From Aquibacillus koreensis (GTDB lineage: Bacteria; Bacillota; Bacilli; Bacillales; Amphibacillaceae), in contig NZ_JAOALK010000026.1 in the NCBI RefSeq assembly GCF_025154055.1, forward strand, positions 1 through 61,178: a stretch of 61,178 nucleotides of DNA. Direction: 5' to 3'. A program made the translations under genes and the position numbers. The notes under the pieces were generated by a model, which searched no databases, was not told where the DNA came from, and saw only the letters and a list, made by a program, of their open reading frames with translations. This document shows positions 52,030-60,000 of this stretch, piece after piece (the stretch's first letter is position 1; each line of letters starts with the position of its first letter).

Positions 52030-52043
52030 GTCACAAAATGGAC
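52030..52043 (+). promoter_or_regulatory. GTCACAAAATGGAC motif upstream of the TPR gene
   Basis: Differs at one base from the motif ahead of cydA, and likewise lies just after a REP copy. TATA-like sequence follows at about 52058. Possible shared regulator site. Confidence 0.35.
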
Positions 52044-52207
52044 TGTTTATACGATTAGTATAGGAAGGGTAAATTTTATAAAAATAGAGCTAATTATGTG
52101 GTAAAATTTTCAATAACTAAGAATGTTATTGTACATGGTGCGATGGCACATATATAGGGAGTAACGGAGAAAACAATTCTAATGAAATGAAGTGAGGGAC
52201 TGTGACG

Positions 52208-54310
52208 ATGGAAAACGAACTTATCAGTAAATCCTATTTTCATACCATGGTAGAAAAAAGTGCTGAGAGGCATCCAATGGAGGTTTTGGGTGAGAAATAC
52301 ATAGAAGAAATGCAGAAAGAAAGCATAGAATTATCCTCGATTCGGTTTGCACAAGGGGAAGTGTATTTCTTACATCATGATTATGAGGCGGCGATTTTTA
52401 AATGGGAAAACGTATCCGAGGAGCGTTTGATTCCATGGGCCCAAAAAAATATAGCAGATGCATATTTTGAAATGGGTTTGTTTGATAATGCAGAAGAATT
52501 TTATAAAATCGTTGAAACAAATTCGGTTGCGTTAAAAACGGAAGTACTACTGCAACTATTTTCACTATATGTTAGGCAAGACAGACGTGAACAAGCGATC
52601 GAAGCAATTAAGGAAGCGGTGCGTTTAAATCCTGATTATTCTAATGTAACGGAGATTGCCCGGACATTTTTTGAGAATTACGAGGATTGGGATAACGCGA
52701 TGGAACTAGCCATAAATGAGTCGATTCGTACAGAGGCATTGGAAGGCTTTGAAGTGTTAGAAAAGTATGCGGAACAAGGTTTTGCTGCGACAAAAGAACC
52801 AAAGGAATTGCACGACGTCTTGGTGACTTTATTACAAGTCGACACCTTTCAGTTTGAATGCCTCGTGACAGAATTGTGGGACAACTATAAAGAAACGGAC
52901 TTCTATTTTGATTGGTTGGAAGAGATTAACGAGTTGCTTTTACAACACCAAGTAGATGAAGCCTATACTTGGCATAAGCTCCCGATTTTATTTGAAGATA
53001 CGTATTTCGAATTGATTAGCGGAGAATTTTTAATCCGTGATTTTTCAAAATTGATGCCAAGTCATTTGCAAAATTGGATGAAAGTAGCTTCTGATTCTGA
53101 TTCAATATGTGCTTCTGGTGTACTTGCGTGGAATGAGGTTTTCCCATCCGAGCTTGATCTAGACTTGGTTCGTGAAGCGGAACGCCGACTAGCGCATTCG
53201 GAAAAACAAGATAGTAGACAAGCTGGAATAATGCTCTATGAATCTATTGAAAAGTGGGCCGATAAAGAAGGGCTATTAGAAGATTTATCTCTGTATATGG
53301 AACCATTGCTAGAGGAGTCAAATATAGAGGTGGCAAGTCCTCGAAGGGTTCGAAACGTAATTCAACATGCCATAGAGTTTTTGCTTGAAAAACAGGTGGA
53401 AACAGAAAAAAATATCATCGAGAAGATTAACTGGAACGAAGAGTTGCTGGCAAGACTTAATGGATTGCAGCATCAATTGGATGATCGGCAAGGAGAAGAA
53501 GCGAGGGCAATTAAAGGTTCTTATCATGATATAAAAGAAGCGTTTAGACAGAATATGTTGCAGAAGATTCCGGAGCTCCTTCGAAATTGTTCAGACATGG
53601 TCAATGAAGAAAGTGATTTTGGAAAACTTCATGTGAACCTTAATGAAGAAATGAACAAGCGTATAGCGGCGTATATCGAGAACACGGCCTTGCCGGAGTT
53701 TAAGCGAAGCATGCAAGAATGGATCATCGGTTGTGAGGGAGAATTTAAAGAAAGCCAGGGTTATTTAGATGAAATGAGCGAAAGTTTTAATAACTTGTAT
53801 GGCGAAGAGAAGCTCGTGCTAGATTGTGACTTTAAGGTGTTGGATGATTGGCGTCGAGATATGGACCGGATATCGCGGGGAATGACGCAGGTGGAACAAT
53901 TAAACATAATGTTGCGAAACAACCCCGCGCAGTTATTTTTGAAAAGTACAGGAAGATTATTAGGATCCATTTCAAAAAATAAAGAAAAGCTTGTTGCAAA
54001 ATATAAAGGCTTCGTTGAAAATGAAGATTATAGTCATGTAACAGAGGAGATCATCCGTCCGTTCATGCAACAGTTAGAATTATTTGAGGGATCTGTAGAG
54101 TGGGATGTGAAACAGTTTTTCGCTAACCCATTCGATGTGCTACATGATGTTCGGGAAGAAACACAGACGGATGTAGAAAAGCATAAACAAGCCCTGAACT
54201 CCATGAGGGAAAATCCAGAACAGTATCAGGACCCACTAACGTTGTTTAAGCTACAGCTCGTCCAGTACGAACTAATCCACGCACTCGATGAACTAACAAT
54301 AGAATCATAG
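52208..54310 (+). CDS. Large TPR protein with C-terminal coiled-coil helical region
   Basis: 700-aa soluble protein. Seen: N-terminal TPR-like repeats (residues 45-200, for example ALYLHHDYEAAIFKW-type, AYFEMGLFDNAEEFYKIV, YVRQDRREQAIEAIKEAVRLNP), then a long acidic helical part including stretches at 400-500 and 580-690 with coiled-coil character that resemble the stalk of bacterial dynamin-like proteins. No GTPase P-loop is present and no GTPase gene follows. The start chosen is ATG 52208, nine bases after GAGGG; GTG 52202 is an alternative. Function unknown, perhaps a scaffold or partner. Confidence 0.65.
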   Translation: MENELISKSYFHTMVEKSAERHPMEVLGEKYIEEMQKESIELSSIRFAQGEVYFLHHDYEAAIFKWENVSEERLIPWAQKNIADAYFEMGLFDNAEEFYKIVETNSVALKTEVLLQLFSLYVRQDRREQAIEAIKEAVRLNPDYSNVTEIARTFFENYEDWDNAMELAINESIRTEALEGFEVLEKYAEQGFAATKEPKELHDVLVTLLQVDTFQFECLVTELWDNYKETDFYFDWLEEINELLLQHQVDEAYTWHKLPILFEDTYFELISGEFLIRDFSKLMPSHLQNWMKVASDSDSICASGVLAWNEVFPSELDLDLVREAERRLAHSEKQDSRQAGIMLYESIEKWADKEGLLEDLSLYMEPLLEESNIEVASPRRVRNVIQHAIEFLLEKQVETEKNIIEKINWNEELLARLNGLQHQLDDRQGEEARAIKGSYHDIKEAFRQNMLQKIPELLRNCSDMVNEESDFGKLHVNLNEEMNKRIAAYIENTALPEFKRSMQEWIIGCEGEFKESQGYLDEMSESFNNLYGEEKLVLDCDFKVLDDWRRDMDRISRGMTQVEQLNIMLRNNPAQLFLKSTGRLLGSISKNKEKLVAKYKGFVENEDYSHVTEEIIRPFMQQLELFEGSVEWDVKQFFANPFDVLHDVREETQTDVEKHKQALNSMRENPEQYQDPLTLFKLQLVQYELIHALDELTIES

Positions 54311-54311
54311 A

Positions 54312-54403
54312 GGGACAGACCTTGGAAACATGGGGACGGTTCTCTTGTTCACATCTGGTATAAAAGGCAAAACGTGAACAGGAGAACCGTCCCCCCGTTT
54401 CCC
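54312..54403. repeat. REP-like palindrome with GGGACAGACC extension
   Basis: GGGACAGACCTTGGAAACA, GGGGACGGTTCT, CTTGTTCAC, loop, GTGAACAGGAGAACCGTCCCC and CGTTTCCC. Inner and outer words both pair. Confidence 0.86.
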
Positions 54404-54426
54404 GACCTAAACAGAAGGGTGATAAA

Positions 54427-55068
54427 ATGACAAACAAGTATAAAGATATCATTTCGTCAAAAGAAGAATTTGAAGCGTTTCGTTCCACAATTGGAACCCC
54501 TAGTCCAAGAGCTGCGAATAAAGTAATCTCCTTTATCGACGAACATTGCGTTGAATTTATCGCAAAGTCCCCATTTTTATCTTTAGCAACATCTAATGTA
54601 GACGGAGAATGTGATGTTTCACCAAGGGGAGATGCTCCTGGTTTTGTAACGGTGCTTGACGAACATCATTTATTTATACCAGAACGACCAGGGAATAAAA
54701 GAATGGATTCTATGCATAACATCATTACTAATCCTAATATAGGCCTCCTTTTTTTCATGCCTGGATTAGGAGAGACCTTAAGAATAAATGGCAAAGCCTA
54801 CATTTGTCGTGACCCTGAACTTCTTGAAAAGAGCAGTGTAAATGGAAAGACGCCTTTATTCGGAATTTTAGTCGAAGTTAAAGAATGCTATGCGCACTGT
54901 GCGAAAGCATTTTTACGATCCAAGTTATGGGATCCGGATTCATGGTTATCAAAAGAAGAGCTCCCATCCGTTCCTAAAATGTTGGTAGCTCACTCTAAAT
55001 TACCAAATGAAACGCCAGTCCAAGTCGCCAAAGATTTACACGAAAGTTATACAAAAAGACTTTACTAA
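54427..55068 (+). CDS. FMN-binding PPOX-class protein (DR_2398-like)
   Basis: 213-aa protein of the pyridoxamine-phosphate-oxidase-like split-barrel fold: SPFLSLATSNVDGECDVSPRGDAPGFVTVLDEHHLFIPERPGNKR, then NPNIGLLFFMPGLGETLRINGKA. This is the FMN-dependent PPOX subclass (TIGR04025-type), which often reduces flavin or F420-like substrates; the substrate is unknown. AAGGGTG precedes the ATG. Flanked on both sides by REP-like repeats. Confidence 0.82.
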   Translation: MTNKYKDIISSKEEFEAFRSTIGTPSPRAANKVISFIDEHCVEFIAKSPFLSLATSNVDGECDVSPRGDAPGFVTVLDEHHLFIPERPGNKRMDSMHNIITNPNIGLLFFMPGLGETLRINGKAYICRDPELLEKSSVNGKTPLFGILVEVKECYAHCAKAFLRSKLWDPDSWLSKEELPSVPKMLVAHSKLPNETPVQVAKDLHESYTKRLY

Positions 55069-55074
55069 TGCAAT

Positions 55075-55170
55075 TGGAAACATGGGGACGGTTCTTTCGT
55101 TCACGTTTTTGCTAGCAAACGTGAACGAAAGAACCGTCCCTTTGCTTCCGAGATCTGTCCCTCTGTTCAC
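55075..55170. repeat. REP-like palindrome with GATCTGTCCC extension
   Basis: GGAAACATGGGGACGGTTCT, TTCGTTCACG, loop, CGTGAACGAAAGAACCGTCCC, TTGCTTCC, GATCTGTCCC and GTTCAC. Words in both inner arms changed together (CGTTCAC with GTGAACG). The remaining gap to 55366 has a TATAAT at 55248 but no recognised gene. Confidence 0.87.
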
Positions 55171-55366
55171 GAAGGTCGGGTGTTGTTTCCATTTTTGAGA
55201 ATTACTAGATTATTGGAATTGGTGATAGATTTTTCGTGAAATTGCGATATAATAAATAATGCAATAAATGTCGTTTTATGTCGTTTGACTACTTGTAAGT
55301 ACAGAGAAATTCGAACGTGTAAGATCAAAGCTTCGCTGCGATTGAGATCATGTAAGAGGGTGGAGT

Positions 55367-55948
55367 ATGGTATTTGACGGAATTATTTTCTCATTTATTA
55401 TTGGTTTTTTAAGACGTGGATCACTCAAAGGCATTGGGGAATTAAAGATCAAGTTTGGTTGGATTTTTCCGCTTTTGTTAGTAATCCAGTTATTCATATA
55501 TAGCTATCAGGAACGATTTGAATGGTTAGGTAGCATTAGTAGTTACTTATTTATTCTAATTTACATCATTGGTTTATACTTTCTATATGCATATCGAGAC
55601 CATCCCGGATTTGTTCTTATTTTCATAGGCGTTCTATTAAACTTTATCGTAATGGTCATAAATGGTGGGAGGATGCCAGTATCTTTGGATGCTGCTGCAG
55701 TATTAGATCCTATGTATGCAGATGCGTTGATCAATGGATTGTACGGAAAGCATCAAGCAATAACAGAGTCTACTAGACTTGGTTTTCTAGGTGATGTTAT
55801 TCCAATTAGTAACCCTTATCCAAGAGATCAGGTCATAAGCATTGGTGATATAATCATGAATATAGGTATTTTTATTTTCATCCAACACCTCATGTTAAAG
55901 CATAATCGATTACTTACAGAAGGAACAGCAGTTAGGGGAGGGAAATAG
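55367..55948 (+). CDS. DUF5317 membrane protein
   Basis: 193-aa protein with about five predicted helices and the conserved middle block VNGGRMPVSLDAA followed by LGFLGDVIPISNPYPRDQVISIGDIIMNIG, as in DUF5317 proteins. GTAAGAGGGTGG lies upstream of the ATG. Found near HD-GYP genes in several bacilli, as here. Function unknown. Confidence 0.82.
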   Translation: MVFDGIIFSFIIGFLRRGSLKGIGELKIKFGWIFPLLLVIQLFIYSYQERFEWLGSISSYLFILIYIIGLYFLYAYRDHPGFVLIFIGVLLNFIVMVINGGRMPVSLDAAAVLDPMYADALINGLYGKHQAITESTRLGFLGDVIPISNPYPRDQVISIGDIIMNIGIFIFIQHLMLKHNRLLTEGTAVRGGK

Positions 55949-55952
55949 TAAG

Positions 55953-56057
55953 GTGAGAAAAAAACTATTCAGTAGTAAATTATCAAATGTTATCATTAAC
56001 ATTGTGATCTTAGGATCAATCATCATTTCATTAACTTCAGGTTTTAAGCTGCATTAA
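55953..56057 (+). CDS. 34-aa membrane peptide after DUF5317
   Basis: GTG start after GGGAGGG, four bases past the preceding stop. One hydrophobic helix (NVIINIVILGSIIISLTSG) flanked by a basic N-terminus (RKKLFSSK). Followed by a terminator, so it closes the operon. Small size keeps confidence moderate. Confidence 0.6.
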   Translation: MRKKLFSSKLSNVIINIVILGSIIISLTSGFKLH

Positions 56058-56065
56058 GCAATAGC

Positions 56066-56106
56066 AGAGAAGTGGAATTCATCTTCCGCTTCTCTTCATT
56101 TTTTTA
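56066..56106 (+). terminator. Intrinsic terminator
   Basis: AGAGAAGTGGAA and TTCCGCTTCTCT pair with one GU wobble, followed by TTTTTTT. Confidence 0.8.
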
Positions 56107-56115
56107 TAGAAGAGT

Positions 56116-57930
56116 GTGGTGGTAAAAGTGACTTTACAACAATGGAAAAATCCAACAAACATCTATTTACTCATTATCTCTTTGACTGGATGTATTTTGT
56201 TCGTTCTACAAGGTATTTCATTCCAAGCATTTAACATGAATGAATGGCTCATGTTCGGTATGTTAGTTTGCTCCATTATTCTATTGAATGAATATATGAT
56301 TTGGCTTCCTCCAAAAGGCAACTCGTTATCGATGGATTCGGCAATCTATGTAGCTACTATATTCGTGTTCGGTTTAGAAATAGCTTTTTATGTATTAGTA
56401 GCAAGCAGTATCATCTTTGCTCTTTATCATAGAAAAATAGCTTGGTGGAAACATCTATTTAACTTTTCCATCTATTCCATCATGATAACAGGCTCCTTTT
56501 ATGTGTACACTTTTTCTGGTGGAGAAGTCGGGGCATTTAATTTGGATCAATTGTTCTCTTACGCTTTCACGATGTTTATGTATTTCGCCATAAACGTTAT
56601 ATTAATTGGATTGTTCTTTATCTTAAGCTCCGATGAAAAACTGTTGCAAGGTATGATAAAAGATGCCTTATCTAGTTATTTTATTACATTAGTGTTAGCT
56701 CTAATATTAGGCATTCTATTTGAAGCATATCCGTTATTTGGATTGCTTATCTTTTCGATCATTACCATTTTAATATCATTAGTCTTCAAGCAATATTTTC
56801 ATTTATATGAAATTCTGGAAGAAAAAGCAAATAGGGATGATCTTACTGGCTTGATTAATCATGGCTATTTTAAGGAGTTACTAGGTAAACAGTTTGATGA
56901 TAAAGCGATGCATCCGCTAAGCTTGTGCATTTTAGACATTGATGATTTTAAAAAATTTAATGACTATCATGGTCATTTGAAAGGCGACCACCTGCTAAGA
57001 AGGATTGGCACTATTTTAAAAGATAGTTGTGAAAAAAATAAATTCACAGCTGCTAGATATGGTGGAGAAGAATTCGTTATTTTAATGCCTAATACTAGTA
57101 AAGAGGAAGCATTTCTATTTATAGATAAATTGCGGAAAACCTTGAATGACACGTACATCCCTGGTGTAGAGGTTCTGCCTCAGGGCTGTATTTCTTTTTC
57201 AGGTGGTTTAATGGAATTAGGAAAAACTGTCTACAGCACTTCTGAATTCCTAACAAAAGCAGATCAAGCGTTATATTACGCAAAAGCCCAAGGGAAAAAC
57301 ATGGTTCACATTTATAACTCAGAAGAAAGCATGCAACACGTTTTAGACGTGCGAAAAGAAACAGAGCTATTAGAACAGAAGCTCAGTATCTTTTTATTCA
57401 AAGATATAGATACGTATAAACATAGTAAGCGTGTGTATAAATATGCTATCCACTTTGCTGCGAAATTGACTTTGAGTGAACGTGAGAAAAAGCTACTTAT
57501 TATGGGGGCTTTGATCCATGATATTGGCAAACTTGAGATACCAAGGGATATTATCAACAAAACAGGTAGGTTAGATCCCTATGAATGGGAAATGATGAAA
57601 AAGCATGTGACATGGGGAAAGGAAATAATTTCTGTGCATAAAGATCTGGAAGAATTAATTCCTTTAATTGAATTACATCACGAGCGGCTTGATGGAAAAG
57701 GCTATCCTTATGGGTTAAAAGGAAAAAGTATTCCGAAACTAGCACGCATTCTGTGTATCATCGACTCGTTTGATGCAATGACCACCGAAAGACCTTATCA
57801 AAAAACAAAATCATTTGATGAAGCAATTGAAGAGTTGAAGCGTTGTGCTGGTAAACAATTCGATGCCACATATGTCGGATTATTCATAGAGATGATCAAA
57901 GAAAAATACCCATTAAAATTAAAGCAATAA
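56116..57930 (+). CDS. GGDEF plus HD-GYP c-di-GMP protein
   Basis: 604-aa membrane enzyme. Seen: about seven helices in residues 1-215, a GGDEF domain (DDLTGLINHGYFKELL; active site ARYGGEEFVILMP, residues 230-400), then an HD-GYP domain (HSKRVYKYAI; LIHDIGKLEIP; IELHHERLDGKGYP; DSFDAMTTERPYQK, residues 425-600). GGEEF is an intact diguanylate cyclase motif, and HD plus GYP residues are intact, so it could both make and break c-di-GMP. The GTG start 56116 is uncertain; 56128 is possible. Confidence 0.9.
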   Translation: MVVKVTLQQWKNPTNIYLLIISLTGCILFVLQGISFQAFNMNEWLMFGMLVCSIILLNEYMIWLPPKGNSLSMDSAIYVATIFVFGLEIAFYVLVASSIIFALYHRKIAWWKHLFNFSIYSIMITGSFYVYTFSGGEVGAFNLDQLFSYAFTMFMYFAINVILIGLFFILSSDEKLLQGMIKDALSSYFITLVLALILGILFEAYPLFGLLIFSIITILISLVFKQYFHLYEILEEKANRDDLTGLINHGYFKELLGKQFDDKAMHPLSLCILDIDDFKKFNDYHGHLKGDHLLRRIGTILKDSCEKNKFTAARYGGEEFVILMPNTSKEEAFLFIDKLRKTLNDTYIPGVEVLPQGCISFSGGLMELGKTVYSTSEFLTKADQALYYAKAQGKNMVHIYNSEESMQHVLDVRKETELLEQKLSIFLFKDIDTYKHSKRVYKYAIHFAAKLTLSEREKKLLIMGALIHDIGKLEIPRDIINKTGRLDPYEWEMMKKHVTWGKEIISVHKDLEELIPLIELHHERLDGKGYPYGLKGKSIPKLARILCIIDSFDAMTTERPYQKTKSFDEAIEELKRCAGKQFDATYVGLFIEMIKEKYPLKLKQ

Positions 57931-57959
57931 ACTAAACAAACAACAATCGTATAAACATA

Positions 57960-58032
57960 GGGACAAACCTTGAAGCAAGGGGACGGTTCTTGTGTTTCCA
58001 TAAATGGAAACACAAGAACCGTCCTTTCGTTC
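57960..58032. repeat. REP-like palindrome with GGGACAAACC extension
   Basis: GGGACAAACCTTGAAGCAA, GGGGACGGTTCT, TGTGTTTCC, loop, GGAAACACAAGAACCGTCC and CGTTCG. Perfect inner stem. Confidence 0.85.
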
Positions 58033-58140
58033 GTCTTCTAAGGGAAACAAATGTAAATGACAGAATTTTATGATAATATCGTACTATAATCCATGTTATT
58101 CAAAGAGAGACATTCCGATTGAGAGAAGGAGGATTATTTT

Positions 58141-58497
58141 CTGAAGCGAGTAGGGTGCGTTTTTTTCATAAGTGTAGCAGTCTTTTTCCTTTTAATTCTG
58201 ATGTCCATGATATTTACCTCTGGCCTTAACAGAAATGTAATTGGTACAGGAGGAATTATTATAGGATTCATCTTCGTATTGCCATCGATAAAGTTTCATC
58301 GTTTGCTCTATTTCGGAAGTAGAGCTAGCCAAGCAGAAGTGATGTTTCCTGATGAACAATTACAACATAAAGTATATAAAGCATATGAAAAGGAAGAAAA
58401 TGAACACAACCATTCAAAAATCAAACTAGTAATGGATGCCCTTGGTTACTCAGGAATTCTAATCATTACCATATCCCTGTTCGTAGTCCCTTTATAA
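58141..58497 (+). CDS. Small membrane protein with apparent CTG start
   Basis: 118-aa protein with an N-terminal hydrophobic helix (VFFISVAVFFLLILMSMIF), a second (GTGGIIIGFIFVLPS) and a C-terminal one (GILIITISLFVVPL). AAGGAGG (58126-58132) lies eight bases before a CTG that opens this frame; the nearest ATG (58201) has no ribosome binding site and would cut off the first helix. Function unknown. A TATAAT lies at 58085. Confidence 0.65.
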   Translation: MKRVGCVFFISVAVFFLLILMSMIFTSGLNRNVIGTGGIIIGFIFVLPSIKFHRLLYFGSRASQAEVMFPDEQLQHKVYKAYEKEENEHNHSKIKLVMDALGYSGILIITISLFVVPL

Positions 58498-58510
58498 TGT
58501 AAAACTGAAT

Positions 58511-58532
58511 TGGAAACAGGGGGACGGTTCTT
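58511..58532. repeat. REP-like copy cut by the IS91-like element
   Basis: GGAAACAGGGGGACGGTTC then TTTTAGGG. The left arm stops at GGTTC where the element begins; no right arm follows. Confidence 0.75.
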
Positions 58533-58536
58533 TTAG

Positions 58537-58645
58537 GGAACAATCGGAAGTTTGCGAAAAAAGAAGGCACATTTAGCTATTTAAGCTATCTGTGCCTTTG
58601 TACTATCTCGTATTACCACTATCCGCAAATTTTTGATTGTCCCAG
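58537..58645. repeat. Long imperfect hairpin at the ori-like end
   Basis: GGAACAATCGGAAGTTTGCG pairs imperfectly with CCGCAAATTTTTGATTGTCC; inside lies GGCACA...AGCT/AGCT...TGTGCC. Fits the subterminal secondary structure expected at the initiating end of IS91-type elements. Confidence 0.55.
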
Positions 58646-58728
58646 AAGGACGAAGTCGCTTCCTTCTCTTCCTATGGGGATTCAATCCTCCCCAACCTCA
58701 TTTTTGATCTTTTATTTATCAGTTTTTT

Positions 58729-58772
58729 TAACTGTTATCTATGTTTTTTCTTAAAAACATAGATAACAGTTA
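58729..58772. repeat. Perfect 20-bp inverted repeat, 4-base loop
   Basis: Arms 58729-58748 and 58753-58772 (TAACTGTTATCTATGTTTTT and its complement). Lies 65 bases beyond the transposase stop. No clear T-tail in either direction, so it may be structural rather than a terminator. Confidence 0.8.
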
Positions 58773-58836
58773 AAAATGGGTGTACTTTCCCCCTCCCCAT
58801 TTAAGAGGCTTTTAAAAAAGCATTTAATTCTACCGA

Positions 58837-60000
58837 TCACGGTATCTTATATGATGGAAACGGCGGTATCTTAAATGAATGAACGCTTTCTAGATGACCT
58901 TTTTTACACGAAGGACACAAAGTCATATCCTTATTTAATATTTTTCCAAGGACTTCAATTTTACTTAACCCTTCATATAACGGTTTATAGCTAGGGCTCT
59001 TTGTTAGTCTTCGACAACGTTCCAACTTCGTTTTTCTATTTCGATTTGCTAATAAACCATAATGCCTTACTTTCACAAATCGTGTCGGTAATACATGCAT
59101 TAAAAAACGCCGAATAAATTCTACTTTGGTCATCTTTACTTGCTTTCTCTTATTGTTATTCTTATAGTCTTTTACACCGATGGTCACTGTATCATAACCT
59201 TGTGAAAGGATACGTTTATTCGAAATGGCAATTCTGTGCGTGTATAATCCAAGGTACTTCATCACAGCTAAAGGACCTGAAAATGTTCTTTTGGTATAAC
59301 TATACCAATTCAGTTCATAACAGCTATCTAGTAATTGTTGAAACTGACTTCTAGATTGATATTTTGTTGTTTCAGTAAAGAACTTTAATTTCTTTTGGTT
59401 GTAATATTGTTTGAGATAATAGAGAAATTTCCCTCTAAATTGCTTTGATAAAACTTTCACAGGAATAAAGAATTTTTTACTCGTTTCCTTCCAACGGTTA
59501 TCTTTTGTCAGGCCTCCGGCCAAGACTATGGTATGAATGTGAGGATGATAGTGTAAATTCTGGCCCCAAGTATGCAAGACAGATAAAAAGCCAATTTGGG
59601 CACCTAAATATTTATCGTCCCATGCGAGTTCGTTCAAAGTTTCTGCCACTGCTTTGTACATTAATTTATAAAGTAGTTTTTGATTGTGATAGATCAACAT
59701 GTGTAATTGTTCGGGTATCGTAAACACGACGTGAAAATAGGGTGCGTTTAAAATATCTTTGCTTCTTTGATCCACCCAAATCTCTTTATCAACTCCTTGA
59801 CATTGCGGACAGTGACGATTTCGACAAGAATTATAGCTAAGTTTTGAATCACCACATGAATCACACTCATGCCTGTGACCTCCTAAAGCATCTGTTTTAC
59901 AATTTTTAATGGCCGTGGCTGCTTTTGCCTGTTCTATGGATACTTTATGAGTTACTCTAAAGTAATCGTAGTTATCAACGAATAAACTTTGTATAGTCAT
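58837..60000 (-). CDS. IS91-family HUH transposase
   Basis: 387-aa rolling-circle transposase. Seen: N-terminal zinc-binding domain HRHECDSCGD...CRNRHCPQCQG, the HUH metal motif LHYHPHIHTIVL, and the paired tyrosines of the Y2 type in KYLGLYTHR (Y-x3-Y), residues about 245-255, with a C-terminal CPSC finger. The start is ATG 60000, sharing a base with the stop of the recombinase gene (TGATG); length is normal for the family, and the gene seems intact. Confidence 0.9.
   Translation of the reverse strand: MTIQSLFVDNYDYFRVTHKVSIEQAKAATAIKNCKTDALGGHRHECDSCGDSKLSYNSCRNRHCPQCQGVDKEIWVDQRSKDILNAPYFHVVFTIPEQLHMLIYHNQKLLYKLMYKAVAETLNELAWDDKYLGAQIGFLSVLHTWGQNLHYHPHIHTIVLAGGLTKDNRWKETSKKFFIPVKVLSKQFRGKFLYYLKQYYNQKKLKFFTETTKYQSRSQFQQLLDSCYELNWYSYTKRTFSGPLAVMKYLGLYTHRIAISNKRILSQGYDTVTIGVKDYKNNNKRKQVKMTKVEFIRRFLMHVLPTRFVKVRHYGLLANRNRKTKLERCRRLTKSPSYKPLYEGLSKIEVLGKILNKDMTLCPSCKKGHLESVHSFKIPPFPSYKIP

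Noticed and set aside
4521-58032. The palindromes as ordinary transcription terminators
   Set aside because: They lack T-tracts, and true terminators with T-runs are found separately (for example at 51915-51946, just before a copy).
1-58532. The scattered palindromes as a CRISPR array
   Set aside because: Copies lie kilobases apart, between genes, with no spacers of constant length and no cas genes.
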